Shown here: positions 35,942 through 47,819 of the stretch, in pieces
Layout of the letters: each line of letters starts with the position of its first letter
Position numbering within the stretch: the stretch's first letter is position 1
Position numbers and translations under genes: made by a program
The notes under the pieces: generated by a model
The model's database searches: none
The model's input: only the letters and a program-made list of their open reading frames with translations
Told to the model about the DNA's origin: nothing
Assembly (NCBI GenBank): GCA_029582165.1
Contig: CM055889.1
Span: 34,015,427 to 34,079,426, forward strand
Direction of reading: 5' to 3'
Source of the DNA: Portulaca oleracea
Taxonomy: Eukaryota; Streptophyta; Magnoliopsida; Caryophyllales; Portulacaceae
DNA length: 64,000 bases

Positions 35942-36773
35942 ATGGTCGAGGATAACGGAAAGGGGCCTCAAGGAACACCTTCGCCATCAGTTCCGCCCAT
36001 GGTGGAGCTAAGGCAGCGATACGCACCTTTTTATGAGTTTGCGGCACAGTTAGCACAGGGTGCGACACCATCCGAACAGGAGGGTACTCATACCTCGGGG
36101 CCCGATTTAACCCAATTGATGATAATGGAAATAATGGCTCGGCAATTTGAGCAATTCCAATTGATGTGAAGTCAACAAAAGGAAGGTGGGTCTTCACTTT
36201 TTCGGGAGATTAACAACTTAAACCCCTCATCATACAACGGGGTAGCTGATCCCAAGATCTTCAAGGAATGGGTAAGGGATGTTGAGAAAATATTCGAGGC
36301 AATTCAGTGTGCTGAGAACAGGAAGGTGAAATTTGCGACATACCATCTTAAGGGAGAAGCTTATTTATGGTGGATGAGTGTGAAAGAAAGGCAGAATGAG
36401 CAGGGTTTTGGATGGGAACACTTCAAGGGAATGCTAAGAAACCGGTTTTATCCAATGGCCCTACGAAAAGCCAAAGAAAAAGGATTCCTGGAGTTGCAAC
36501 AAGGGAATGACACAGTACTACAGTATGCATCTAAGTTTAAGGAATTATCAAGGTCCTCAACCAGTTGAAGGAGGATCAAGTTTTATGGGTGGTGCTAATC
36601 GAGGAGCTCTACCACCTAACCACCAGCGCAGAATTGAATATCCGGCGAATTAAGGAAGGCCTCGCCCAAATCCTGGAGGCTACAATGGCAATCGGAACAA
36701 CCCGATCAGGGCACTTCCGCCACCACCACCTCGTCAGCAGCAAGCGCCACGCAATGATGGAGGTAGAGTCTAT
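35942..36773 (+). pseudogene. Tekay gag, broken and internally deleted
   Basis: The ATG at 35942 opens MVEDNGKGPQGTPSPSVPP. A TGA at 36167-36169 interrupts the frame, which continues with the capsid signature NPSSYNGVADPKIFKEWVRD, GEAYLWWMSV and FYPMALRKAKEKGFLELQQG. Near 36550 the frame shifts and jumps directly to the Gly/Pro/Gln-rich tail (GGSSFMGGANRGALPPNHQ), which also has a TAA at about 36648. The segment normally between, including the CCHC zinc knuckle, is missing. Gag forms the particle and packages RNA; this copy cannot. Confidence 0.85.
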
Positions 36774-37364
36774 GTGATGAAGAGGGAAGAAGCTGAGAAC
36801 GAGGCGGATGTTGTCACTGATACTTTCCTTTTATGCTCTTATCATGTTTATGTACTGTTTGATTCTGGTGCTAGCCATTCCTTTATATCTCCTGACATAG
36901 TAGAGAAGACTAAGCTAACATCCTCTGAAGAAAATGAAACTATGTCGGTGACCTTACCTACGGGAGCGTCAGTACGGTGCGGGAAGTTATATAAAAGTTG
37001 CCCGATAATTATAGGCGACCAAGAGTTTGATGCTGACTTACATCAATTCGAGTTGATGGAATTCGATGTGATTTTGGGAATGGATTGGTTGGCTAGATAC
37101 CTAGCGCAGATTGACTGTTGTAAGCAGAAAGTGACTTTAATGGGTCCAAATGGGAGAAAAGTGGTCCTCTACAATGATCGACATCTCCGAGGAGTGAGAA
37201 TCATTTCCGCTTTAAAAGCTCACAAGTTGATGGGACAAGGGTGTGAAGGATTTTTGTGCAATGTTATGGATGCTAAAGCCGAGAGCGCATCTCTCGAAAC
37301 TATTCCTGTAGTGCAAGAATACCCAGATGTATTCCCTGAGGAAATTCCGGGGATGCCACCATAA
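36774..37364 (+). pseudogene. Tekay protease
   Basis: Contains YHVYVLFDSGASHSFIS with the DSG active site of retropepsins, then the SVRCGKLYKSCPIIIGDQEF and FDVILGMDWLARY blocks typical of chromovirus proteases. It ends EYPDVFPEEIPGMPP, the start of the RT linker, where a TAA (37362-37364) replaces a codon of the PPxREVDF motif. It is in the same frame as the RT. Confidence 0.9.
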
Positions 37365-38282
37365 CGGGAAGTGGACTTCTGAATCGATTTAGAACCTAGA
37401 GCTGCTCCAATATCCAAAGCACCTTACAGGATGGCCCTAGCTGAACTCAAAGAACTCAAGCAACAACTGAATGAGTTGTTGGAGAAGGGATATATACGGC
37501 CGAGCACCTCTCCATGGGGCGCACCGGTCCTTTTTGTGAAGAAGAAGGACGGTAGTCTGAGGTTATGTATCGACTACCGGGAGCTGAACAAGATTACGGT
37601 TAAGAACCGTTACCCGTTACCGCACATCGATGATCTTTTCGATCAGTTGAAGGGGGCTACAGTTTTCAGTAAGGTAGACTTAAGATCAGGGTATCACCAG
37701 TTGAGGATCCGGGAGGAAGATATTACCAAGACTGCTTTTCGGACCCGATACGGCCATTATGAGTTCGTAGTTATGCCCTTTGGTCTTACCAATGCCCCAA
37801 CCACTTTTATGGATTTAATGAATGGAGTATTCAAACTCTTCTTGGATAAGTTTGTTGTGGTCTTTATCGATGATATTTTGATCTACTCAAGAACGCAGGA
37901 GGATCATGCACAACACCTGCGAAAGGTGTTGGAGACTTTATGGGTCAATGAGTTGTATGCGAAGTTTTCCAAGTGTGAGTTTTGGTTGGAGAAAGTAGCT
38001 TTTCTCGGGCATATTGTTTCTAAGGAAGGAGTAGCAGTGGACCCACAGAAAGTAGAATCGGTAAGTAAATGGCCTACTCCGAAAAATGCCACAGAAGTGA
38101 GAAGTTTTCTAGGCTTGGCTGGGTACAACCGGAAATTTGTTCAAGACTTCTCCAAGATCGCAACAACTCTCACCAATCTGACTAGGAAGTCTGTGAAGTT
38201 TTTATGGTCGGACAAATGTGAGAAGGCTTTTCAGGAGTTGAAGCAGAGACTCACCTCGCAACCTATTCTTACTTTGCCTTAA
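37365..38282 (+). pseudogene. Tekay reverse transcriptase
   Basis: After a TGA at 37379-37381 inside the conserved REVDFxIDL block, the frame is open with [33 protein letters not shown] (catalytic Asp), [17 protein letters not shown] and [11 protein letters not shown] (the YxDD-box variant FIDD), then [15 protein letters not shown] and [13 protein letters not shown]. The blocks match Gypsy RT throughout. A TAA at 38280-38282 separates it from the RNase H domain in the same frame. Confidence 0.93.
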
Positions 38283-39980
38283 GGAAACGAAAGCTTTGTT
38301 ATCTATAGTGATGCCTCACATGGTGGGTTAGGGTGTTTTCTTATGCAAAATGGAAAGGTAATTGCCTATGCTTCAAGACAGTTGAAGACTCATGAGAAAA
38401 ATTATCCTACTCATCACCTGGAGTTGGCAGCAGTGGTCTTTGCTCTCAAGATCTGGAGGCACTATCTTTATGGAGTACATTGCGAAATTTTTACTGATCA
38501 TCAAAGCTTGAAGTATCTCTTCACGCAAAAGGAGTTGAATCTTCGCCAAACCAGGTGGTTGGAGTTTCTGAAAGACTATGACGTCAATTTTCAATATCAT
38601 CTCGGGAAGGCCAATGTAGTGGCAGATGCTTTGAGTCGAAGGCCTTACCCTATGGTGAACCATTTGGTGACTTTGCCTTATCAACTATGTGAGGAATTCA
38701 GAAGATTGGAGCTCAATATAACGATTTCGGGGAAAGGTGCTGTGTTGAATGCTATGGAGATCCAACCGACTCTTCTGGATGAGATTAAGAAATTCCAAGA
38801 GTTGGACATACAGTTGGTAAAGATAAGGGAAGAGGTGACCCAAGGAAAAGCACCAGGCTTTGTGATACATGAAGATGGAACGTTGAGATTCCACAACCGG
38901 ATATGTGTACCTAATATGGAAGAACTGAAGCGGAAAATCTTGGATGATGGGCACAACACTCCATACTCGATACATCCAAGAGGAAACAAGCTCTACAAGG
39001 ACCTTAAGCAAACCTTTTGGTGGAGCAATATGAAGCAGGAAGTGGCCGATTATGTGTCTCGATGTCTGACCTGTCAGCGAGTTAAGGCTGAACACCAGAG
39101 ACCAGCAGGTTTATTGCATCCGTTGGAAATTCTAGAATGGAAGTGGGACTCAATATCTATGGATTTTGCAATTTGTCTTCCTAGGACCAGGAGAAAGAAC
39201 AATGCTATTTGGGTGATTGTGGATCGTTTAACCAAGTCCGTACATTTCCTCGCCATGGCTAACACTTGGACGTTAAACCAGTTAGCCCATGCTTACGTAA
39301 GTGAGATAGTGCGATTGCATGGAGTTCCCAGTTCGATAGTCTCGGATAGGGACACAAGATTTCAGTCAGGTTTTTGGAAGAAACTGCTGGAAGCTTTCGG
39401 TACTAAGTTAAATTTTAGCATCGCTTTCCATCCAGCTACTGATGGGAAAACAGAAAGAACGATTCAGACCTTGGAAGACATGTTGAGAGCGTGCGCTTTG
39501 GATTTTAAAGAATCTTGGGACGATGAGCTAACCTTGATTGAGTTCTCCTACAACAATAGCTTCCATGCTAGTATTGGGATGTCGCCGTTTGAGGCGTTAT
39601 ATGGGAGGAGATGTAGGACCCCGTTGTGTTGGCAAGACATTGATGAAGCCCTTACTATTGGTCCAGAGTTGATCCAACACACAACCCAAAAGGTAAGAGT
39701 CATTCAGGATAGAATGAGGACGGCACAAAGTCGACAGAAGAGTTACGCCGATCGAAGGAGAAGACCTTTAGAGTTTGAGGTGGGAGATTATGTGTTCTTA
39801 CGGGTATCTCCTACAAAAGGCGTCATGAGATTTGGGCAATCAGGAAAATTGACTCCAAGGTACATTGGACCATACCCTATTTTGGAGCGCGTAGGAGAAT
39901 TGGCTTACAAATTGGAGTTACCAGGGGATCTGCCTCGAGTACACAACGTCTTCCATGTTTCGCAGCTGAGCAAATATGTT
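38283..39980 (+). pseudogene. Tekay RNase H and integrase, cut by a CACTA element
   Basis: The RNase H part has [29 protein letters not shown] and [11 protein letters not shown] (the D-E-D catalytic residues). The integrase has a zinc-binding H..H..CLTCQ region, the catalytic triad in [25 protein letters not shown] and [15 protein letters not shown], and a GPY/F module ([13 protein letters not shown]). The frame is open through HVSQLSKYV and then reads into CACTA sequence at 39981, so the chromodomain expected at the C-terminus is lost. The integrase would insert the cDNA into chromatin. Confidence 0.93.
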
Positions 39981-40005
39981 CACTACAACATGAAACGTCT
40001 AAGGC

Positions 40006-40245
40006 GACCGACCCAGGCGACCGATATGTATCGGTCGTTCAGGTTGACACGGGCGACCGATATGGTATCGGTCGCAGTGACCACTTTATCGGTCGCTGAG
40101 ATTGCGACCGATACCATATCGGTCGCTGGTTATCGGTCGCCGAGCCCAATTAATTTCGACAACGGTAACATTTAATACATCTGCCTCGCTATCGGTCGCT
40201 AAAGCAGCGACCGATACGGTATCGGTCGCTGCATATCGGTCGCCG
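40006..40245. repeat. CACTA subterminal repeats (GCGACCGAT/ATCGGTCGC)
   Basis: About a dozen copies of the 9-mer in both orientations, several as head-to-head palindromes separated by a few bases (GCGACCGATACCATATCGG type). This is the layout of TNPA binding sites at CACTA ends. One stray copy lies at about 41246. Confidence 0.9.
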
Positions 40246-40560
40246 ACCATTTTTAACCGCCCAACTAGCAGAATTCATTCGATAACGTTGCACTCTCATT
40301 TTCTCTCTCTCCATCTAGCTCGGTCTCTCTCACATGCCGACCCCAACCACCGCCCCAACCACCGTCACTCCGGCCACCACCATCGACGCCGGCGGACGCT
40401 GCGACCACAGACGTCCACCGTGCGCACTTTTCCGGCAACCACCGACTCCAACATCTCCGGCAACCACCAATGTGAGTCCCTAATTTATTTTTGTAGTTAA
40501 ATTGTTGAATTTTAATTGTAAATTTCATATATATTGTTGTATTTGAGTAATTTATTTGAG

Positions 40561-41150
40561 TAATTTTAGTGTGGTTATGGTTTGGAATTCAAATTTAGGG
40601 TAGTGTTTAGTGTTAGTCAAGTTTAGGGTTTGAAATTCGATTTAGAATTGTGTTTTGAATGTAAATTTTTAGGGTGAATTTGAGTAATTACTTGAGTAAT
40701 TTTAGTGTGGTTATGGTTTGGAATTCAAATTTAGGGTAGTGTTTAGTATTAGTCAAGTTTAGGGTTTGAAATTCGATTTAGAATTGTGTTTTGAATGTAA
40801 ATTTTTAGGGTGAATTTGAGTAATTACTTGAGTAATTTTAGTGTGGTTATGGTTTGAAATTCAAATTTAGGGCATTGTTTAGAGTTAGTCAAGTTTAGGG
40901 TTTGAAATTTGATTTAGAATTGTGTTTTGAATGTAAATTTTTAGGGTGAATTTGAGTAATTACTTGAGTAATTTTAGTGTGGTTATGGTTTGAAATTCAA
41001 ATTTAGGGCATTGTTTAGAGTTAGTCAAGTTTAGGGTTTGAAATTTAATTTAGAATTGTGTTTTGAATGTAAATTTTTAGGGTGAATTTGAGTGTAAGTA
41101 ATTAGGGTGAATTCGATCTTAGTGTGGTTATGGTTTGAAATTCAAATATA
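40561..41150 (+). repeat. 136-bp tandem repeat in a CACTA leader intron
   Basis: TAATTTTAGTGTGGTTATGG starts units at 40561, 40697, 40833 and 40969, exactly 136 bp apart, with a decayed fifth unit at about 41117. A likely short leader exon (about 40290-40480, ending AAT|GTGAGT) lies before it. Confidence 0.92.
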
Positions 41151-41579
41151 GAATAGTGTATGCTTTGAATGTAAAATTTTTAGGGTTTAAATGTTGTTAG
41201 GACTTGAAATTAAAATTATAATATTGTTGTTTATTAATGTAAGAGTATCGGTCGTTGAAATTGTTGATTTTTAATTGTAAAATTCATACATGTTGTTGTA
41301 TTTGAGTAATTTACTTGAGTAATTTAGGGTTTACAAGGTTATGAATAAAGAGAGTCTACGACTCATGAAAGTCATTTTCAATCATAGATTAACAGGAACA
41401 AACACACTCTACTTGGATAATAGCAGGATCCTCTTGACTGATGACATAACTTAGTTGTAGATGTCCAAAAAAAGTTTACTTGAAGTAGAAAATGGATGTA
41501 TGAAATTATGTATTTGCTTTAATTAATTGTGACTTAATCCCTTACAATGATATGTAAATTGTATGCAGTTAAATACATA

Positions 41580-43811
41580 ATGGAGAGTAGTAGAAAATGG
41601 ATGTATGAAAGACATGATGGTGAATATCTTAGTGTGGAATTAAATGCGTAGGGTGAATGAAGAATTTATACATTGCAAAACAATGGAGTAGTTTGGGGAA
41701 ACTTAGGTGTCCTTGTAGCAAATGCAAAAACTTGAAGTACATTGACGAGGATACGGTGAAGCTACATTTGTACAAACACGGATTTCGTCCAAATTATTAT
41801 GTTTGGATAAGTCACGGGGAGACTTTTGCCACTCTCGAGGGTAGTGGTCAAACTGTTAACACTGTTGTTGATGGGTCTTCTAGTACTGGAGGTATCAACA
41901 GTATGCAAGAAATGATCACCGATGCCATGGGCCATATGCCTTTGAGCTGCGGTGATGATACGAGGGAAGATGAGCCAGAGGAAGGGACTAAAAAGTTCTT
42001 AGAAATGCTCGATGCCTCCAAAAAGCCTCTCTATGAAGATAGTGACATGTCTTTGTTGTCAGTTGTCTCACGGATGATTAACATAAAATGTGAGTACAAT
42101 CTTCCAAATAAAGCCGTGGACAGTCTGTTAACCTTAATGAAAGACGTATGTCCCCCTAGCAATGAGATGACAGACACCTACTATCGAGCGAAGAAATTGC
42201 TTGGTGCTTTAGAACTTCCACATGAGAGAATCGACGCGTGTCCCAATGGGTGCGTGTTGTTTTGGAAGGAGAAAGCTGACTTAGATAAGTGTGACCATTG
42301 GGAGCCGATAGGTATGCTAAAACGACGATGCGTGGGAAACGCATTGCACACAAGCAATTGATTTACTTCCCGATCGGTAGAGGTTGCAAAGATTGTATGC
42401 AACTAAGACATCTGCGGAGCACATGAGGTGGCACTCAATGAATGCACGTGAAGATGGAACTATGGTTCATCCGTGCGACAGTGAAGCGTGGAAGCATTTC
42501 GATGCCCTCCATAAGGAATTTGCTTCCGAACCCCGAAACGTACGGTTGGGGCTATGCACAGATGGTTTTGCCCCTTTCGATTCGGTCGACGTATTCATGT
42601 TGGCCGGTGATTGCAACTCCATATAATTTGCCGCCTTGGTTGTGCATGAAGAAACAATACTTGTTTCTGACCCTGTTAATTCCTGGGCCGAAAAGTCCAA
42701 AGGGCAATCTTGATGTCTATTTGCAACCATTAATCGATGAGTTGAAACAATTATGGGAGGTTGGAATTGACACGTATGATGTCTCCAAGAAGCAAAATTT
42801 TAAAATGAAGGCATCCGTGTTGTGGACCATAAGCGATTTTCCGGCATACGGAATGCTTTCTGGTTGGACCACAGCTGGGAAAATGTCTTGTCCGTACTGT
42901 ATGGAGAACACAAAGGCTAGATGGTTACAACATGGTAGGAAACATTCTTGGTTCGATTGTCATAGACAATTTCTCCCAGAGAACCATCCATTTCGAAAAA
43001 ACAAGAGCGCTTTCTCAAAGAATAAAGAAGAAAATTCACCTCCACCCCCTCGATTGAACGGGGAACAAATTTGGGATCGTGTATGTAATTTCCCGAGCTC
43101 CACGGAACAACATAACCGTGTTGATGGGTATTTAGAGTCTCACAATTGGAACAAGAGAAGCATATTTTGGGAGTTGCCGTATTGGAAAGATCTTAAAATT
43201 CGACACAACTTGGATGTCATGCATGTTGAGAAGAATGTATTTGATCAAGTGCTGAATACAATCATGAGTGTTAAAGGCAAGACGAAGGATGATAAGAACT
43301 CGCGTAGGGACCAAGCCACCCATTGCAAGCGTCGTCGGCTAAACATTCAAGAATCTCATCACCAAGATGGGACTAGCACCGAAACTATGCTGAACGCTCC
43401 CTATCAAATGGGTAAAGAAGAAGTTAAAGCCTTGTATGAGTGGTTAAAAGGGCTCAAACTCCTTGATGGCTCAAAAATTCAAAGTTGCAGGGTTTGAAGA
43501 GCCATGATTGTCATGTTTTCATGGAGAGGTTGTTACCAATTGCAACCAGGGAGCTACTTCCTCAAAAAGTTTGGAAACCATTGACTGAACTCAGCCAGTT
43601 CTTTAGAGATTTATGTGCTTCTAATGTAAATGTGAGTGACATGATTCGGTTAGAGAGAAACATACCGAAAATTCTATGCAAGTTGGAAATGATATTTCCC
43701 CCTGCCTTCTTCAATGTCATGGAACACCTTCCAGTACATCTTCCTTATGAAGCAGCGATGGGAGGACCTGTGCAGTATAGGTGGATGTATCCTTTTGAAA
43801 GGTACAACTAA
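41580..43811 (+). pseudogene. CACTA TNP2-type transposase
   Basis: Ordered blocks: MESSRKWMYERHDGEYLSVE at 41580; the transposase-associated domain with LRCPCSKCKNL and a YKHGF..NYYVWISHGE string (41657-41830); the Transposase_21 region with ACPNGCVLFWKE, RLYATKTSAEHMRWH, LCTDGFAPF, SDFPAYGMLSGW, CPYCMENTKA and HNLDVMHVEKNVFDQV (42180-43260); and DUF4218 with ELSQFFRDLCASN, PPAFFNVMEHLPVHLPYEA and GGPVQYRWMYPFERY (43500-43811). Frame changes lie near 41670, 42330, 42380, 42580 and 43490. The protein would bind and cut CACTA ends in the nucleus. This copy cannot encode it. Confidence 0.9.
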
Positions 43812-43896
43812 ACTTACATATCTTTCATAGTTACTATGAGATGAATTATATGTATTTTAAGGAAACATCAATGTTTGTTACTTGTAAAATGTTGTA

Positions 43897-44360
43897 GATT
43901 CTTGCACCACTTAAAGAAAAAAGTGGGGAACAAGGCACAAGTAGAATCGTCTATCTGCAATGCATACCTAACAGAGGAGATAGCAAACTTCTGTGATGCA
44001 TATTTTTCCCCCGAAGTTCAAACAAAGTCTAGGGAACTTAAAAGAAACGCATGCTATGATGTGAAGCACGTTAACGATGTTAACGAACCCCTCCCTGATG
44101 TGTTTTCCTCAAACATTGGATATGCGCCTAGTGAGGGTCGAAAGAGGTTCCTCAACCAACAAGAGTTTGTTGTGGCGCATGCATATGTTCTTTCAAATAG
44201 TGAGTTGTTGGAAAAGTATGAAAGGTATGTACGATTGCACGCCGCTATGTGTATGTACATGCTCAATGTAACTAATTACCTAGTTAACACCTTAAATTAT
44301 TTGTTGGAAGGCAATTTGAAGAAGACATGTGTCTATCACATCCACGCACACAAATAGGGG
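43897..44360 (+). pseudogene. CACTA TNP2 C-terminal part
   Basis: After an intron-like gap ending TTGTAG, the reading FLHHLKKKVGNKAQVESSIC and YLTEEIANFCDAYF matches the segment after DUF4218 in TNP2 proteins (K.KV.NKA..EGSI.EAY...E...F...YF). It continues with REGSTN-type and YVLSNSELLEKY strings near 44160-44220. The frame is open to 44357. Confidence 0.75.
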
Positions 44361-44572
44361 ATTTGTGGAGCAAATTTGGCAAACAATTTCCCGAATGGTT
44401 TAAACGAAAGGTGATCGATCAAGTTTGATTGAATTAGTAAGATTCTAGTTCAACTATCATAATGTTGTCGACTTAAAGTTGACGACTTTGCTAAAATTAT
44501 ATTGTGTAGGCTATCAATTTTAATGAATCAGATGATTTCATTCGAGCGTTAGCCTACGGTCCCAACAAAAAT

Positions 44573-45067
44573 GTGCGTTGGTGGAACCATTACTACATTA
44601 ACAACTACAATTTCCAAGTTCAACGGCAAGGAAAGTCGAACGCCAACTCTGGGGTATATGTCAAAGGAATGCACGGCGTAGACTTCTACGGGACGCTCCA
44701 AGAAGTGATTCAGTTGGAATACTTAGGAAAATTTCACAATTACAAAGTTGTTTTATTCAAAGTTGATTGGTTTGACTCCGTCCATGGTTTGAACAAACAT
44801 GAGCATTACAATCTCGTGGATGTGAACCACACAAAACGGTATCGAGTATATGAACCATTCGTGCTGGCATCCCAAGCAATGCAAGTGTCTTATACTCGTT
44901 ATCCTAGTGTAAGGCGAGAAAGAAACCAATGGTGGGCGACACTCATCATAAAGCCGAGGTCAACGATTGACGGCATTGATGATGCCGCATATCAAGAGGA
45001 TAGCTCTGAAAATCCTCCACACTATCTGGCATTGATGAGGACCAAATTGAAGATCGAGATGACTTAA
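44573..45067 (+). pseudogene. CACTA DUF4216 domain
   Basis: The frame reads VRWWNHYYINNYNFQVQRQG, GVYVKGMHGVDFYGTLQEVI, LFKVDWFDSVHG and EPFVLASQAMQVSYTRYP, the DUF4216 pattern found after TNP2 in CACTA elements (xYxINGYxFxTxxxxxxxxTQNSGVxV..YYGxLxEIxEL.Y......LFKCxWxD). Start is not an ATG; it is an internal exon. A short acidic frame-shifted tail extends to about 45200. Function is unknown. Confidence 0.85.
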
Positions 45068-45328
45068 GTGATGAGGAAGCCATGAACGTTGATGCTAATG
45101 AATCCATTATGGGGGAAGAGGGAGTGGGAATAGAGGAGGATAATATGTTAGACCCTATTTGTACCGAGATTATTAGTAGTGAGGATGAAGAGGAGTATGA
45201 GTAGTGAATTCTATTATCTTGTCAATGTAGATTACTAGTCATTGAACTTTTATTATATTCACAACTTGGTTCAGATTTTTCATGTACTTAGTTGAAGCCA
45301 ATGCATTCTACTCGTACGCATGCCTTTT

Positions 45329-45353
45329 TTGATATATATATATATATATATAA
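45329..45353. repeat. (TA)n microsatellite
   Basis: TA run of about 23 bp in CACTA intronic sequence. Confidence 0.9.
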
Positions 45354-45414
45354 AAGTTTGGAACTAACTTGTGTTTTGATTTTACCTGATATTAACTATT
45401 ATATTAGGGGGAGA

Positions 45415-46276
45415 CAGCCACATAGTATTTGGCAAAGAGCAGCTCCGATCGACCCTGCTCTATACCCCAACCGTACACGACTTGAGCGGGGGGAGGATTG
45501 GTAAGATGATCACATAAAATCCTTTGTACATTTATTTAGAATTGGTTTTATTAACTTTATTTGTTTTTAAGTAACGATTGCATAGGTTCGCGATACGTTT
45601 GTACGATTTGTTGGAGGGCAAGTTCGTTCCCACCCAAATCCGAAGCCTCCTTCCACATGGTCCAAAGAAGAGAAAACAACTTTGTGGGGGCAATTCTGTG
45701 TAAGTAATTATGCAAATTCGGGTTATGATTTTCTTTTAGGAATAGTCGTTTAACTAATCACCAATAAATTACTTTATACAGCGACATTATGTGTGGGATG
45801 AAGAACTAACAAGAGATGTGTTTAGTGGGTGGCACACCAAATTGTGCGATCGGGCTACTGATACGAGGTACAAGGTCAGGACCAAGAAGAGGACGGACCC
45901 TGTACCTCACATGAGCGATGAACACCGTGATGCAATAGAGGAGGAATCTCAAATCGAGGATTTCATTCGGCGGTCCAATGCCGCCAAAGCAAATAGGAAC
46001 AATGAAAACTCTGCCAATTGCATTACGCACGTCGGCTCCGTTTCGGCAGCAAGTTATATGAAGAAGAAGGTGAATCCTATACTAGCATAATTAATAAATT
46101 AAAGTTATATGTATACATAAACAATTAAGAACTCTCTAGACAATTGTTTGCATTGACTATTTTAACTTGTAGATGGCTGAGGGGAAATTCATGACCATGC
46201 AAGTCCGCTCACATTCATCGTGGCGAGATCCTGAGGAATCCAGTGTGGAGTAACCCACATGATGCCACACTCGATG
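45415..46276 (+). pseudogene. CACTA TNPA/Ptta-like gene, 5' exons
   Basis: Exon-like blocks with GT/AG borders: 45415-45500 (PHSIWQRAAPIDPALYPNRT), about 45586-45700 (ending LWGQFCV-like before GTAAG), 45782-46069 (RHYVWDEELTRDVFSGWHTK, ending ASYMKKK|GTGAAT) and 46173-46276. They match the Ptta/EnSpm transposase-associated family (PF03004), in which a W.......F.KK..WD block precedes -LW---------. This protein would bind the subterminal repeats. The fourth exon needs a 1-base shift to stay open. It continues after the minisatellite intron at 56641. Confidence 0.7.
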
Positions 46277-46636
46277 TAAGTTTCCTTTACACATATTCAT
46301 AAACTTTAACTTGTGTTTTAGATTATATTTGAGCTACGGCGTGTGGCCGTACTTGTATTATGTGTCTTTTGGATTATGTTTGAACTCCGGCGTGTGGCCG
46401 TGCATGTTTAATATATGTGTTTTGGATTGAATTTGAACTCCGGCATGTGGCCGTGCATGTTTAAAGTTTCTTTTCATTTGAATTTGAACTCCGGCGTGTG
46501 GCCGTGCATGTTCAAAGTTGTGTTGGATTGCATTTGAACTACGGCGTTTGGCCGTACAAGTTTTATGCGTTTTTGGAACTTATTTGAACTCCGGCGTGTG
46601 GCCGTGCATGTTTTATGTGTATTTGAACTACGGCGT

Positions 46637-47771
46637 TGTAGACCCCGAAAAAATCTGCCGATCTTTTCGCGGCGCTACTCAAAAGAGGAATTCTCTTTTT
46701 TAAATTGGGAGCCGACTAGGATTGCTTACCCTTAATTAAGGTTGAACTATTAAGGATGCTTGGTTAACAAGTTAATTTACCCCGAAACTCAATTTTCTTA
46801 AAAAAGACAAAAAGAGAAAGAAAAGAAAGAAAAAAAAAAAGAAAAGAAGGAACCCGGCTGGGTTCAAAGAGAGAAAAACCAAAAAAAAAAAAAAAAGGGA
46901 AACAAAACACCCAGGAACCCGTCTGGGTTCCTGCCTCTGGCTCGGGGTGAATACAAGACGGGGAAACCCGTCTGGGTTCTCTGTCACGAGAAGAAGAAAT
47001 AAAAAAAAAGGTTTTCGGGGAAAAAAAAAGGGTTAGAGTCGCCAGTTGAATTTCAGGATAAAACAACAAACCAATAAAAATAGACTCCGGCCTACGAACC
47101 CAAAGATGGATTCGGGGGTAAGGTTACGGATTTGACAATAAAGATCGTCAAACCCGCCCGTTCAAACGAACGGACTCTACTAGAATTAAATTAAAGCGAC
47201 AGATTTGAAAAAGGGGAAGGAATTAGATAAATCTCATAATATTATCATTAATGTCGTGCAAGAAACGAAAAAACAAAGAAAGTACAAAGAAAGCTAATAA
47301 GATTACGTTACAATAATACAAAAAAAAAAAGCTACGCTAACCTTAAAATAAAGCACGCAATGGAGGGAGAAGAGAAGAGGAATATACTAGTGTCAATACT
47401 CCCAGTATATTCCGGTGTGTTTTTTGTGGGTGATGAATGGTGGGTATTTATAGGGGGGGAATTAGGTTTAGGTTTAGGGTTTGGAGGCTAGGTTAAGCCG
47501 CGGCGCCGTGGGAATCAACAGGAAACCACGGGTTCTGGAAGGAAAAGCGGGCCTCGGGCGGGAACCAGACGGGTTCACGTGGCGGAGCGAGCTCGGCCAG
47601 CGAACCAGACGGGTTCTGTGAAGTTGGGTGAGCTCGGCCCACTGAACCTGAGTTCGGCATTTGGGCTTTGTATATTTTTGGAGTTTTGGTGGAAAGAGGC
47701 TTGCGTGCCATTTATCGGTTAGCCTATTTTCTAAAGCGACACTAAAAATCGATACAAAATTCGGCGTCTGA
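46637..47771 (-). repeat. 3' LTR of the Tat-like element
   Basis: TGTAGACCCCGAAAAAATC on the plus strand to about GGCGTCTGAT. Matches 54612-55804 with a 48-bp gap (one AACCCGTCTGGGTT phrase absent here), and its inner terminus is mutated (TCTGAT for TCTACA). Confidence 0.9.
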
Positions 47772-47819
47772 TAGCCCCACTTTGATCGAGTTTGAGTAAA
47801 GCGATGATCAAAGTAGTCT

